A stretch of DNA of 64,000 nucleotides from Ovis canadensis (taxonomy: Eukaryota; Chordata; Mammalia; Artiodactyla; Bovidae), in the NCBI RefSeq assembly GCF_042477335.2, contig NC_091262.1, forward strand, positions 71,720,001 to 71,784,000. Direction: 5' to 3'. The position numbers and the translations under genes were made by a program. Positions 47,001 through 57,725 of the stretch are shown here, in pieces. Position 1 is the first letter of the stretch. The number at the start of each line of letters is the position of its first letter. The notes beneath the pieces were generated by a model. It made no database searches. It saw only the letters and a list, made by a program, of their open reading frames with translations, and was not told the origin of the DNA.

Positions 47001-48540
47001 ACATTGGATTGAATTTGTTCTTTTTGTTTATTATTAAATAGAAGTATCAATCATTCATTTTGGATCTTTGAAATTTTTCAGAGCAAGAATTTAAAGATAA
47101 AAATTTCCCTTTAAGCATTGCTTTAATTGCAGCCTACAAATTCAAAATGCTGTGGTTTCACTGTATTTCAGAAACAAATATTTTCTAATATTCCTTGTAA
47201 TTTCTCTTTGATTTATGGATTGATTAGAAGTAAGCTTTTTTATTTTATTTTATTTTTTTAATTTTTATTTTTACTGTATTTTACTTTACAGTACTGTATT
47301 GGTCTTGCCGTACATTGACATGAATCCACCATGGGTGTACACGAGTTCCCAAACATGAACCCCCCTCCCACTTCCCACCCCATATCATCTCTCTGGATCA
47401 TCCCCATGCACCAGCCCCAAGCATCCTGTATCCTGCATCGAACATAGACTGGCGATTCGTTTCTTACGTGATAGTATGCATGTTTCAATGCCATTCTCCC
47501 AAATCATCCCACCCTCTCCCTCTCCCTCAGAGTCCAAAAGTCCGCTCTACACATCTGTGTCTCTTTTGCTGTCTCGCATACAGGGTCATCATTACCATCT
47601 TTCTAAATTCCATATATGTGTGTTAGTATACTGTATTGGTGTTTTTCTTTCTGGCTTACTTGATTAGAAGTAAGCTTTTTTAAATGTACAAATATTTGGT
47701 TATATTCTAAATATCTTTTTGTTATTTATTTCTAGTTTAATTCTATTGAGATCAGAGAACATAATTTATTCTATCACTCCATTTAGATTGTTGAGGCTTA
47801 CTTTATGGATGACAATACTGTCTTAGTAAATGCTGCCTGTGCCCTTAACACATGTCTCCTAGACACTGTGTCTGTTCCAGTTGTTGAGTGGAGAATTCTA
47901 TCATTATCAATTAAGTCAAGTTGTTGAGAATGTTGCTCAAGTCTCCTATTTTTATTGATCTTTTTTGATCTGCTTGTTTTATCAATTACTGAGGGAGGAT
48001 TGTTGAAATTTACAACACTAATTATGGACTTATTTCTCCTCTAAGTTCTCCTCTAAGTTTTGCTTTATATAATTTTAAATTCTGTCATTAGATACACTCA
48101 TTTTTATGGCTGTTTTGTAATCTTGATGAATGGACATTTTCATCATTGTGAAATATCCTTCTTTGTTCCCAGTAATATTCTTTGTCTTGGAGTCTACTTG
48201 TCTGATATTTATAGAGACATTCCAGCTTTATTATGACTAGCATTTGAATCATAACAGTTTTTCTCTCATCTACTTTTAACATTTCAAGTGTGTTTCTCTT
48301 AGGCAGCATATATTTGGGTCATGCTTTTTGAGAAATTTAAATCCTATTTGACAATCTTTGTCTTTTAATGTATTTGTTTAGGCTATTTATACTTAATGTA
48401 ATTACAGATATTATTAGGCTTCTGTCTGTTATCTTGTGCTAGTTTTCTATTTGCCGCATCTATTTGTTGTTCCTTTTGGATATCTTGCCTTCTTTTGAAT
48501 TAGTTTTTACTGTTCCATTTTTCTCTCTTTGAATTGTTAG
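44085..48540 (-). pseudogene. L1 LINE, long copy (3' UTR to endonuclease), decayed
   Basis: Antisense L1 landmarks run in order over about 4 kb. AATTTTATTGAGTTATAATTTTCC marks the 3' UTR, followed by ACCACTGATCTGCTTTCTGTC and TTATCCATTGGTTTCTTGG. ACTAGTGATAATGAACATC leads on to GGGGAGAATTGACATCCTGAG, AAGCCAACCTTGCATTCCTGG, ATCAGTCTACCTAGGGGC, TTAAGCATTGCTTTAATTGC and TGATCTGCTTGTTTTATCAA. A young L1 tail at 47242-47659 interrupts it. Only short frames remain (46853-47050: KKIIKIEIHINKTENKKP). Confidence 0.85.
47242..47659 (-). repeat. L1_BT-like 3' end, 5'-truncated, young
   Basis: Antisense ruminant L1 3' UTR: ACAGTACTGTATTGGTCTTGCC, CCACCATGGGTGTACACG, GCACCAGCCCCAAGCATCC and GTGTCTCTTTTGCTGTCTCG. 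Flanked by an about 22-bp target duplication starting TTGATTAGAAGTAAGC at 47220-47241 and 47660-47681. Confidence 0.93.
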
Positions 48541-48710
48541 CTACAGCTTTTTTTTTAAAAAAAAATTACAATTCTTAAATTGCAATATGCACATTTAACT
48601 TCATAGTCTACCTTCAAATAATACTATACTAGTTTACATGTAATATAAAAACCCTGTACACTTTCATTTTCTCCTTCCCATCCTTTTAGTTTCTTATCAA
48701 ATATTTTGCT

Positions 48711-49456
48711 TTTCAGTTGCTAAGTTGTGTCCAACTCTGCACCCCCATGGACTGCAGCATGCCAGGCTTCTCTGTCCTTTGCTATCACCCAGAGGTTGCT
48801 CAAACTCATGTCCATTGAGTTGGTGATGCCATCCAAACATATGATCCTCTGTCACCCCCTTCTCCTCCTGCCCTCAATTTTTCCTAGCATCAAGGTCTTT
48901 CTCAATGAGTTGGCTCTTCACATCATGTGGTCAAAGTATTGGTGCTTCAGCTTCAGCATCAGTCTTTCCAATGAATATTCGGTTTTGATTTCCTTTAAGA
49001 TTGACTGGTTTGATCTCCTTGTTGTCCAAGGGACTCTCAAGAGTCTTCTCCAGTACCACAATTTGAAAGCATCAGTTCTTCAGTGTTCAGCCTTCTTTAT
49101 GGTCCAACTCTCACATCCATACATGACTACTGGAAAAACCATAGCTTTGCCTATACAGACTTTGTCAGCAAAGTGATGTGTCTGCATTTTAGTACACTGT
49201 CTAGGTTTGCCATAGCTTTTCTTCCACGGAGCAAGTTTTTTAATTTCATGGCTGCTGTCACTATCTGCAGTGATTTTGGAGCTCAAGAAAATAAAATATG
49301 CCACTGTTTCTACTTTTCCTCCATCTATTTGCCATGAAATGATGGGACCAGATGCCATGATCTTATTTTTTGAATGTTGAGTTTTAAGCCAGCTTTTTCA
49401 CTCTCCTCATTCACCCTCATCAAGAGGCTCTTTAGTTCCTTTTCAGTTTCTGCAAT
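48711..49456 (-). repeat. BovB LINE 3' part, copy 1 of a tandem pair
   Basis: Antisense 3' end GTTGCTAAGTTGTGTCCAACTC. Further right the minus-strand frame 49080-49358 reads MASGPIISWQIDGGKVETVA … MVFPVVMYGCESWTIKKAEH. It ends in CTTTTCAGTTTCTGC, directly against the 3' tail of the next copy. Confidence 0.9.
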
Positions 49457-50227
49457 TCAGTTCAGTTCAGTTTCTCAGTTGTGTCTGACTCTTTGCAAAC
49501 CCATGGACTGCAGCACGCTAGGCTTCCCTGTCCATTACCGACTCCTGGAGCTTACTCAGACTCATGTCCATTGAGTCTGTGATGCCATCGAACCATCTCA
49601 TCCTCTGCCGTCCCCTTCTCCCGCCTTCAATCTTTCCCAGCATCAGGGTCTTTTCTAATGAGTCAGTTCTTTGCATCAGGTGGCCAAAGTATTGTAGCTT
49701 TAGCTTCCACATTAGTCCTTCCGATGAATAGTCAGGACTGATTTCTTTTACGACTGACTGGTTTGATCTCCTTGCAGCCCAAGGGACTCTCAAGAGTCTT
49801 CTCCAATGCCACAGTTCAACAGCGTCAATTCTTTGGTGCTCAGCTTTCTTTACAGTCCAACTCTCACATCCATACATGACTACTGGAAAAACCGTAGCTT
49901 TGACTAGATAGACCTTGGTTGGCAAAATATTGTCTCTGCTTTTCAATATGTTGTCTAGGTTGGTCATAGCTTTTCTTCCAAGGAGCATGGCTGAAGTCAC
50001 CATCTTCAGTGATTTTGGAGCCCAAGAAAATAAAGTCTGACACCATTTCCATTGTTTTCCCATCTATTTTGCTATGAACTGATGGGACCAGATGCCATGA
50101 TCTTACTTGTCTGAATGTTGAGTTTTAAGCCAGATTTTTCACTCTCCTCTTTCACCTTCATCAAGAAGCTCTTTAGTTCCTCATTGATTTCCGCCATTAG
50201 AGTAGTATCATCTGTATATCTGAGGTT
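49457..50227 (-). repeat. BovB LINE 3' part, copy 2 of a tandem pair
   Basis: Starts with the tail AATTCAGTTCAGTTCAGTTTC, the antisense of the (ACTGA)n terminus. It carries a 181-residue open frame at 49518-50063 with AMTNLDNILKSRDNILPTKV, VMYGCESWTVKKAEHQRIDA and RMRWFDGITDSMDMSLSKLQ. It ends near TATCTGAGGTTTA. Same orientation as copy 1 and no gap between them. Confidence 0.9.
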
Positions 50228-50470
50228 TAGAATATGGCAATTTAGAAAAATGTCCTACTTTCAAACATATAATCCTATTACTTTTTTATGGTATAATATT
50301 GTTAACTAAATGCTTTGGGCTGTGGAATATTCTGGATGATGATAAGTAATTGTAATTCTCGTTCTGATCTGTCTCAGTTCACTTGGTTCTTGTCTTCACT
50401 CTGTGTGTATACTGAGTTGAGGAGTTGGGTATTAACAGATTAGCAGAGGTTTAGACTGTGGGTAATGTGT

Positions 50471-50630
50471 GAAGGTCAGTTCGATCCCTGGGTTGGGAAG
50501 ATCCCATGGAGGGCATGACAACCCACTCTGTATTCTTGCCTGGAGAATCCTATAGGACAGAGAGACCTGGTGGGCTATGGTCCATAGGGTTGCAAAGAGT
50601 TGGGCATGACTAAAGTGATTTAGCAAGTAC
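50471..50630 (+). repeat. Bov-tA SINE, lacking its head
   Basis: Starts within the B-box-like TTCGATCCCTGGGTTGGGAAG and runs to GACTAAAGTGATTTAGCAAG; the first ~45 bp are missing. Confidence 0.85.
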
Positions 50631-50784
50631 AACATATGAGAGAGATACATTGCATGTGGGCAAGAAACTCATCTTTTCAGTCTCCACATTTGATGGGGAT
50701 GGGGTGGAAATGGAATGGTGACATAACCACTTTTAGAGGTTATTATGAATCTGAAAACTTCTTGGTGCCAAAAATCTAGGCCTA

Positions 50785-51000
50785 GTATGCTATAGTGAAA
50801 AGAACAGGGTTTTGAGAACCAAGAGATATATGTTCTAGCTGCAGCTTGTCACTTACTAACTTTGTGATCATAGGGACCTAACCTTTTAGATTTTAACTTA
50901 CACGTAAAGTGAGTTTAGTAATCTGCTGTATCTATCCCACAGAGTTGTTTGGAGGATCAAGTGAAACCATAAATGTAAAAACTTATAAAAATTTACTAGG
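50785..51000 (+). repeat. MIR SINE, full length
   Basis: TATGCTATAGTGAAAAGAACAGGG, GCAGCTTGTCACTTACTAACTTTG, CCACAGAGTTGTTTGGAGG and AAATTTACTAGGCAT follow MIR. It lies about 270 nt before the exon at 51271. Confidence 0.8.
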
Positions 51001-51270
51001 CATATCATCATGAAATAATATTATGGTTTTTGGGCATGCCACCTTACACTAGCTTATCTTCCCCATGGGAAAATGGATAGAGTTTTGATGGTTTTACCAA
51101 ATTAGAAAATACTTCATAGATTAAAAAAAATAATTATTTTAGAAAATCTGGTGATGGTTCTATTTAGGAAAAAGAAAAGTAATGAAAAAAAATTTTTTGT
51201 TTTACTAGTTTTTACTAGGGCACAAATACTTTCAGTGAGAAATACTCATCAGCTATGCTTTGCTTTACAG

Positions 51271-51335
51271 CTTGGAACCCCATCCACTGCCAGCACATCG
51301 AATGCCACAATGCAATTAACAAACCAGCTGTGAAG
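51271..51335 (+). CDS. UNC79: UNC79 exon f (65 nt, about residues 300-321)
   Basis: CT completes the Ala codon begun at 26914. The peptide is WNPIHCQHIECHNAINKPA followed by VK, ending on a codon boundary. The acceptor is TTTGCTTTACAG and the donor is AAG|GTACTG, weaker than the others beyond position +3. It carries the first part of a Cys/His cluster (CQHIEC, then H) that continues in the next exon with CEEC, suggesting a zinc-binding module. Metal binding is inference from residue spacing only. Splicing to exon e must cross a 24.4-kb, repeat-filled intron. Confidence 0.94.
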
Positions 51336-51799
51336 GTACTGTTTTTTTAGAGCTGGGGCAATATTGTATTGTCAGTAGCCAAATTGTCAGGAGCAAATTC
51401 TTAAATGAAAGGGAGATTGCATCCTTCTCTGTAAAACAGAAGCCTATTCTCTGTGGTAATCTCAATTAGTGTACTCTGCTTTGATCTGACTGTATTTTGG
51501 TGGGTTGGTTCAAGACAGAGCAATGCATAGTGGTGTCTGCAAATTTGTGTCTGAGTTCATAGCCAAGTGCTGTCGGAAACTGGCATAGTTCAGAATAATC
51601 CTGGTGAAACATTTACATAGTCCTTGACTGCTTTCTATTTGGGCTAATAAACTCAGAGTTTGCTACAAATTATGAGTGGCCTAGTGTATTATTATGTGAA
51701 TTCAAAGTCATAGGACAAAAATAGATAAATTTGTGAAGTCAGCTCAATTCACAAATGCAACTTTTGTTGAAATGACTGAGAGGTTGCTGGATAGCAAAC
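51336..51799. other. UNC79 intron, no assigned repeat
   Basis: No gene and no recognised repeat. Confidence 0.5.
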
Positions 51800-51930
51800 A
51801 CATAGAAAATTACAGTAGAGGTAAGGGAACAGTGGTTTAGAAAGGTCAAGTAACTCTCCTAAGGTCACACAGCCTAAACCAGGTACCTTGACTCTCAGCC
51901 TTATTCTTTTTCTACCACATCAAATTGGTT
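51800..51930 (-). repeat. MIR SINE fragment
   Basis: TTTAGAAAGGTCAAGTAACTC followed by CTAAGGTCACACAGCC is the antisense MIR core; then ACCTTGACTCTCAGCCTTATTC. Confidence 0.75.
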
Positions 51931-52431
51931 CTGTCCTGTTATGACCCTGAATCTTTGAAGTTGAATATTAAAAAAAATGATCACATCACTTAACAAAATT
52001 ATTTATGGTATATTTGTCAGATACAACACTAGGATAGAGAGACCTGTGTCTGGATTTGCAAAGGTTAATTTTTATATTACGACAAGTGGGAATTAGGCCA
52101 AGTGACTAAAGTTCAAGTTACTTTTTAGAACCTATTGTCATTGGAGTTTACCTCCCTTGTTCTATAGATAGGTAGACTGTGAAGATTACCAAATAATAGA
52201 AAGATAATATTATCATTTTATAGAAACAGAGTAGAAAAGGTAAATGAGATATAAAAAGTATGAATGGAACCACAAAAATATAAATGAAATAAAATATGTT
52301 TCATATACCAGAAGTGGAAAAGGAGTGCCAGACATCACATTGTCATCTAGACATGTTTTACCAACAAAGAACATCTTTGTGTTATTATGCTTTATCTTTT
52401 CTTTTGATGAAAGCAAATTGGATGAATTTAT

Positions 52432-52632
52432 GCTTCCTGGTGGCTCAGACGGTAAAAAATCTGTCTGCAGTGCAGGAGATTCGGGTTTGAGTCCTGGGTT
52501 GGGAAGATCCCCTGGAGAAGAGAATGGCAACCCACTCCAGTATTCTTGCCTGGAGAATCCCATGGACAGAGAAACCTGGCAGGCTATAGTCCCTGGGGTT
52601 GCAAAGAGTCGGACACAACTGAGCAACTAACA
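52432..52632 (+). repeat. Bov-tA SINE, full length
   Basis: Head TTCCTGGTGGCTCAGACGG, B-box-like GGTTTGAGTCC, body CAACCCACTCCAGTATTC, end CACAACTGAGCAACTAACAC. TTTATGCT before and TTTCATGCT after may be a diverged duplication. Confidence 0.92.
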
Positions 52633-53149
52633 CTTTCATGCTGAGAAAGAGCAGGTGAGGGTAACCCAACAATGGCAGCACAGTCCTCTCCCATTCTACT
52701 ATGTGTGCCCTTCTGTGAACATCCGTAGACGTCTGGGGTTCATAGGTACTTTCTAGTGTGAGGACATTTTGAGCTAAATGAAGGTGAGTTTGAATGTTAT
52801 TCACAGAATTCAGCTTAATTCTTCACAATGATGAGACTTTCACGGTTCCCCTGGTTTCTATATCTATCTTTTCTTCTCTGCCTGAGTCACAATGTCCTCT
52901 TTTGGTTTACCCAGACATCAACAGAAAATCTGTCTAATTTTCCAGTTATTTTTACTTGATTTTATGTCAGGCTGCATTCTGATTAGAAATGGTTTTTGGC
53001 TTCCTTCCCACAGAAATCATCACGAATTAGAAATTCTCCCTCTCTTCTAGGCAAACAGTCCAGTCCTCTCCTCTGGACCAGCTTCACTTTTCACAGGCTG
53101 TTCCCTATAGCCAGTCCTCCAAAATAAGCCCAACCATTCTACCTTCTGT
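52633..53149. other. UNC79 intron, no assigned repeat
   Basis: No gene; no recognised repeat. Confidence 0.45.
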
Positions 53150-53320
53150 CATTTTTTAAATGGAGGTAAAATTCCCATAGCATAAAACTGACGGTTTTAA
53201 AGTGGACAATTAAGCGGCATTTACCACATTCACAACATTCTGCAACTACCACCTCTATCTAGTTCTAAGAAGTTTTTCTCATCCCCAAAAGTTTACTTTC
53301 TCAACCCCAGTTTTCCTAAA
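53150..53320 (-). repeat. L1 3'-end fragment
   Basis: TGGAGGTAAAATTCCCATAGC, TTTAAAGTGGACAATTAAG, CCACATTCACAACATTCTGC and TTTTTCTCATCCCCAAAAG match the antisense extreme 3' UTR of mammalian L1. Confidence 0.7.
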
Positions 53321-54147
53321 GAACTTCCTTTTGCATTTTTGCTCTACACTTCCCAGAGAGGTAATATTATTACTGACACTTCCTGTGCTGGGGCTAGTTT
53401 TACTACAGGTCTGGCTCAGGGTTGCTCTTTCTTTACAATATAAGCACTCCCCAAATACATGGAGATATGAGCATCGGACAATAAATCAAGTTACCTCAAA
53501 TTCAGATGCTTATAGAGTAATGTTAAATGAGAAGGAAATTATGAAATTACACAGTATGATGCCTATTTAGCTTAAAAACTGGGTATAAGGATTTCATAGT
53601 CACATTCACAGTGAAAATGAACTGATAATGCTCATTAAAATGTTACTAGTGACTGCATTGAGATGGAGGATTAATGAGCTATTTAGATTTTCTTCCTTCC
53701 TTTTCTCCATTTTCTGAAGCCTCTACCTTGGGCATGTATTATATTTATAGACAGAAAATATCTATTTTAAAATGTAACAGATCAGTCAGATATGAACATA
53801 TTAATATGGTTGTAAACTGATCTGTTCAGAGTAGAATGGGATTGACAGTACTAGCCACAAATCTAGTTATGGGTTATGTTAATTCATTTAACATGTCAGA
53901 GGTCAACTAGCTAATCACTATTAACTATTTATAGTTATAACATCCTAGGAGTTTTTTGGGGGGAGTGGAATGAAAAAATATCTTTACTTAACAGAAGTGT
54001 CAATGACACAATAGAAATGACAGCAAATTAACTATACTGAAGAACAGGTCCATATAGGGTGCATGGGAAAACCTCGAGGAAACGGATTTATCTTCACAAA
54101 AAACCCAGTATCTCCATAACAGAGAGGCATAACGCTAGGCAGTAACT
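53321..54147. other. UNC79 intron, mostly unassigned
   Basis: No gene. 53640-53780 contains decayed AT-rich repeat-like sequence that I cannot name. Confidence 0.4.
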
Positions 54148-54600
54148 GTTACCAAACTAAGCTTGGATTTTCCCACCTGCGTGCAGTAAAGCTAAAACTA
54201 CTGATACCGGGTTGTGGTGAAGGCAAGTGCAGCATTTATTGTAATGTGCTGTACAAATAGTCTCAGACAGGTAGTGCTGACACAGCAAAGCATCTTCAAA
54301 GGCCAAGTGAGGTGAGGGAGCTGGAGGCGGTCTCAGGGTGGTCTATGGTCTGTGGTCAGCTCGAGCACAATTCTCCGATTGGTTGAAGGTGAGGTAACAC
54401 AGTGGTGTCACAGGGGTTAACATTATCAGTCCTTAGGCACAGTATGTTTGGGGCTACATACTCATGATCATCAAGTAAATTTCTTCCATTTGGTGGTGGT
54501 TTTAGTATCTATAAAACAACCTGAGAAATGTTCATCAGATACTGTTATCTGGGTAACTTCAGAGAGGAGCTACAGCAGAAGCTTGGGGGAAGTGTCTGTC
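54148..54600 (-). mobile_element. Probable solo LTR of a ruminant endogenous retrovirus
   Basis: On the minus strand, a polyadenylation signal AATAAA (54235-54240) is followed by GCTGCACTTGCCTTCACCAC and ACCCGGTATCAGTAG, a typical R-U5 arrangement. It ends near GGTAACA at 54148. The right part (GTGGTGGTTTTAGTATC) resembles bovine class I LTR sequence I recall. I see no gag, pol or env and no primer-binding site, so it is a lone or partial LTR. The right boundary is approximate and no clean target duplication was found. Confidence 0.55.
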
Positions 54601-54636
54601 TCCGGGAGGCCCCATCAGGTCCTGCTTGGTTACATA

Positions 54637-54831
54637 GTAGTGAAAGTTGTTCAGTCATGTCTTTCTCTTTGTGACCCCATGGACTATACAGTCCATGGAA
54701 TTCTCCAGGCCAGAATACTGGAGTGGGGATCTTCCTTTCTCTTCTCCAGGGTATCTTCTCAACCCAGGGATCGAACCCAGATCTCCCACATTGCAGGTGG
54801 ATTCTTTACCAGCTGAGCTACCAGAGAAGCC
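54637..54831 (-). repeat. Bov-tA SINE beside the LTR
   Basis: Antisense Bov-tA from GAAAGTTGTTCAGTCATGTC to the head ACCAGCTGAGCTACCAGAG. Perfect 10-bp duplication TGGTTACATA at 54627-54636 and 54832-54841. Confidence 0.9.
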
Positions 54832-55050
54832 TGGTTACATAATAATTTGCCAAATAGAAAAATATTATCTATTTTTCTTTGCAATAGGTTGCAAAAAAGT
54901 AAGAGCAACAGCTGAAAGTTATGATAGATTCTAAAATGAAAGTATGTTGGAAATATAATCTGTTATACCACACTCTGCTTTTTGGTTTTACTTGGCGCTA
55001 CTTGAAATATCACCTTGTGAAATATTTGGATCCCAGATAATTACCGTACA

Positions 55051-55279
55051 CAGGAGTCAGCAATGGCTATGGCTATGGCTCTCAGCCAAATTTGGCCTGC
55101 TGCCTGTTTTTGCAAATAAAGTTTTATTGGAACACAGCTATGCTTATTTGCTTATTCATTGTCTCTGGCTGCTATTATGCTACAACAGCAGGGTTGAGTA
55201 GTTGTGACAGAAAATATATGACCCACAAAACCTGAAATATTTACCCTTTGGCCATTTGCAGAAAGTTTGCCAGTCCCTG
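55051..55279 (-). mobile_element. hAT-type nonautonomous element with both ends
   Basis: Matches a common mammalian hAT element: TTTGGCCTGCTGCCTGTTTTTG, AAAGTTTTATTGGAACACAGC and AATATTTACCCTTTGGCC. The ends CAGGAGTCAGCAA (55051) and TTGCCAGTCCCTG (ending 55279) are imperfect inverted repeats. The centre has an extra GGCTAT triplication near 55066-55080. Family name not assigned. Confidence 0.75.
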
Positions 55280-55524
55280 ATTTGACTCACCAAAAAGTGA
55301 TTATTTGTTGCATCAAAGTAAGCATGAATCCTAGCTAAGGAAAATTTTCACAATGGGCCTTTAGCACCAGGGAATATATAATTTACAGATTTTGATGGTA
55401 TAATTATTTAAATTTAGAAATTCTAACTCTTGCTTCCACAACCATTGAAACCCCTAAGGGTTTTAACTTTAAATGACAAGTTGTTTGGGTTATAAATTCA
55501 GTTCACTTGTTCCTTTAAATTGGT

Positions 55525-55546
55525 AAAAAAAAAAAAAAAAAAAAAA
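55525..55546. repeat. A22 homopolymer
   Basis: Twenty-two consecutive A. No SINE or LINE body is recognisable directly before it, though TTTAAATTGG precedes it. Confidence 0.9.
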
Positions 55547-56446
55547 GGCAACAAAAGCTAAAGAAAAGGCAGAGTGAAGTTTTAGAAGAATTTGTGTCCT
55601 AGGCGTGTTAACTACATACTTAGCTATAGCATGGATTGATTATTTCTTGAAAGGCAGGAACAGAATTCAAAATTTCTTTGGTAAGTCATAAATGTTTAGA
55701 CTAATGCAAAGCACAAAATCCAGTTAGTCATCGAATATTTTGTTCATTTGATTTAAAACATCCAAGTATTTGAAATATCCTAGTGATCACCTAACATTAA
55801 CACTTTTCATCTTTGTACTTAGGCTAATGAAAACAGCCATAAATAATTGAACAGAATACTGCACAGTTAAACAAACTACAGATCATATGTGGACAAAACA
55901 AACCAAAACAAAACACCTGAAAGTGAAAGTTGAATATCTAGATTTTAGATTCCCGAGTAAGAAAAGGGAATCACTCAATGTTAGATTTAATGCTAAATTT
56001 TCTGAATGAGGTCTGTTGAGAAGCAAAATTCTCTACTGCCAGCATTTTGCTAATAGTTATGATTTTTACATTTTAATAATGCATTTTCCTTTTCCCAAAG
56101 AGAGATTACTGTGTTTACCACCTTAAAGAAGGAATTACTGTGTGAGTAATACAGAAGCAATTTGAACAGCCACCAAATGAGATGATTTTTTATCTTTATA
56201 GAATGAGGGTGGATTTCTTGACACTACTTGTTACTTGCATTGCAAATAACAAGAGAAATAAAAAACCACACTAGTCACATTTAAACTGGCGTGTTGGAAA
56301 AACAATTTTAGGTTGAATGGGTTTTACTAAAAAATGTTTATTCTGCTTTGCTTTCGAAAATCTGTTATTGAAACATTTGTGTCCTTGACATAGGGGACAT
56401 GATAAACAGGGCAAGAGAGTTCATTCTGTCTTTTCCTGTGTTTCAG
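55547..56446. other. UNC79 intron, no assigned repeat
   Basis: No recognised repeat. Contains AACAAACCAAAACAAAACA near 55897. Ends in the pyrimidine tract of the next exon. Confidence 0.45.
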
Positions 56447-56535
56447 ATGTGTATAGACCCCTCCTTGTCTGTAGCTTTGGGTGATAAACCACCCCCGTTG
56501 TATCTCTGTGAAGAATGCAGCCAGCGGATTGCAGG
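56447..56535 (+). CDS. UNC79: UNC79 exon g (89 nt, about residues 322-351)
   Basis: Starts on a codon boundary. The peptide is MCIDPSLSVALGDKPPPLYL then CEECSQRIA, and GG of a Gly codon completed at 57155. The acceptor is TTTTCCTGTGTTTCAG and the donor is AGG|GTAGGT. It adds C (MCID) and the CEEC pair to the Cys/His cluster of the preceding exon. Two minus-strand open frames overlap it (56327-56624) but are shadows. The first ATG here is internal, not a start. Confidence 0.95.
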
Positions 56536-57154
56536 GTAGGTGCAAGAAAAGGCAATCTAATAGGGCAACGCTGAGAAGAATAAGCACTTCGTCTTATATT
56601 GATTACGTTACCCTCCTTCCCCATTAGCCTCTCTGTTTTATAAAGGTTAGCTTGTCAGATATTTAATATATAGCAAACTTTCATTTGAAAAGACATCAGC
56701 TTTGAAATGTTTCAGTATTTCTCTCCATGTGACAAAAGGCAGCAATTCCACTTAAAAAACAGCTCCAATTTTCAAGTGACCCTGGTAAAAAGGCCATAGT
56801 GAAAAAGAAAAGAAAGCTGTGGTTTTCAAACTTGACATAAAATTCATATGGTTTTTCTGTGCTTGTTAGTTTCACAGAATCACACTCAGCTTTCTACAAA
56901 TCATGCTGTATTTTGGCTGACTTAATTAGCATCTGGAGAATATCATTTAAAGATAACTGAATATGATGAAATGCCTATAATTTAAAATTTAACTGGAATG
57001 CATTAAACATTTAAAAAGTTTATTAGGATAGTGCTCTTAATTACATGTCCTTTCTATTAGAAGTGTTTTAACAATAGCGTGTAGCTTATAAACATTCATG
57101 TGGAAGGATAACATTGCAGAAAGGCTCAAAAATGGATTCTGTTGTTCTTTATAG
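56536..57154. other. Short UNC79 intron without recognised repeats
   Basis: 619-nt intron; AT-rich, no transposable element visible. It may contain decayed sequence only. Confidence 0.6.
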
Positions 57155-57195
57155 GGACCACAGTGAATGGCTGATTGATGTTCTTCTGCCGCAAG
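57155..57195 (+). CDS. UNC79: UNC79 exon h (41 nt, about residues 351-365)
   Basis: One G completes Gly, then DHSEWLIDVLLPQ, then G of an Ala codon completed at 59883. The acceptor is TTGTTCTTTATAG and the donor is AAG|GTATGG. The exon is only 41 nt and begins phase 2, ends phase 1, so it must be included for the frame to continue. His in DHSEW lies close enough to CEEC to be part of a zinc site (inference). Confidence 0.93.
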
Positions 57196-57554
57196 GTATG
57201 GTTTACTTCAGGAAGGATGAATAATAAGTAATTGTGACAGATGGTACAGGTGATTTGTCTCCTTTTCTACTGTTTTTATTTTACAAAGACAGCAACCAAA
57301 GTATTATTTGCTATGAATATTCCTTTATATGAAGCATTGTATCAATGTCTTGGTTGTAATATACCCACGCATGAATATTAAGGGAAGAAGTATCACTTCT
57401 ACCAAAATTAAGGGTAGATGTTGGAATTAGGATTCTGTATGACCAAAGCTGAATTCTGTCTTAAGGGATTTTCTGTGTATATAACAGGTGTTGCCAATGG
57501 TATGCTTGCTGTGCCAGGTCAGAAAGAGAATAAAGAACAGCAGTGAGAAGAGCA
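57196..57554. other. UNC79 intron, no assigned repeat
   Basis: Nothing recognised. Confidence 0.5.
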
Positions 57555-57725
57555 TTGAATAATAGGTCTTTCTTTTGCCACTGTTTCTAGCTCTGTGTTT
57601 TTAGGAAAAATCATTCAATCATCTTGAGTGTCAGTTTCTCCTTCATTAAAATGGGGATAATTAAATATATCTGGCCCATTTCAATGAAAAGATGAGATTG
57701 TAATGCTTGCAGTTTGTTAGAGTTC
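57555..57725 (+). repeat. MIR SINE
   Basis: TTGCCACTGTTTCTAGCTCTGTG, AAATCATTCAATCATCTTGAGTG, CAGTTTCTCCTTCATTAAAATGG and GGATAATTAAATATATCTGG match the MIR core. Confidence 0.8.

Noticed and set aside
49518..50063. 181-codon open frame
   Set aside because: C-terminal part of BovB ORF2 with no start or upstream domains; a transposon relic.
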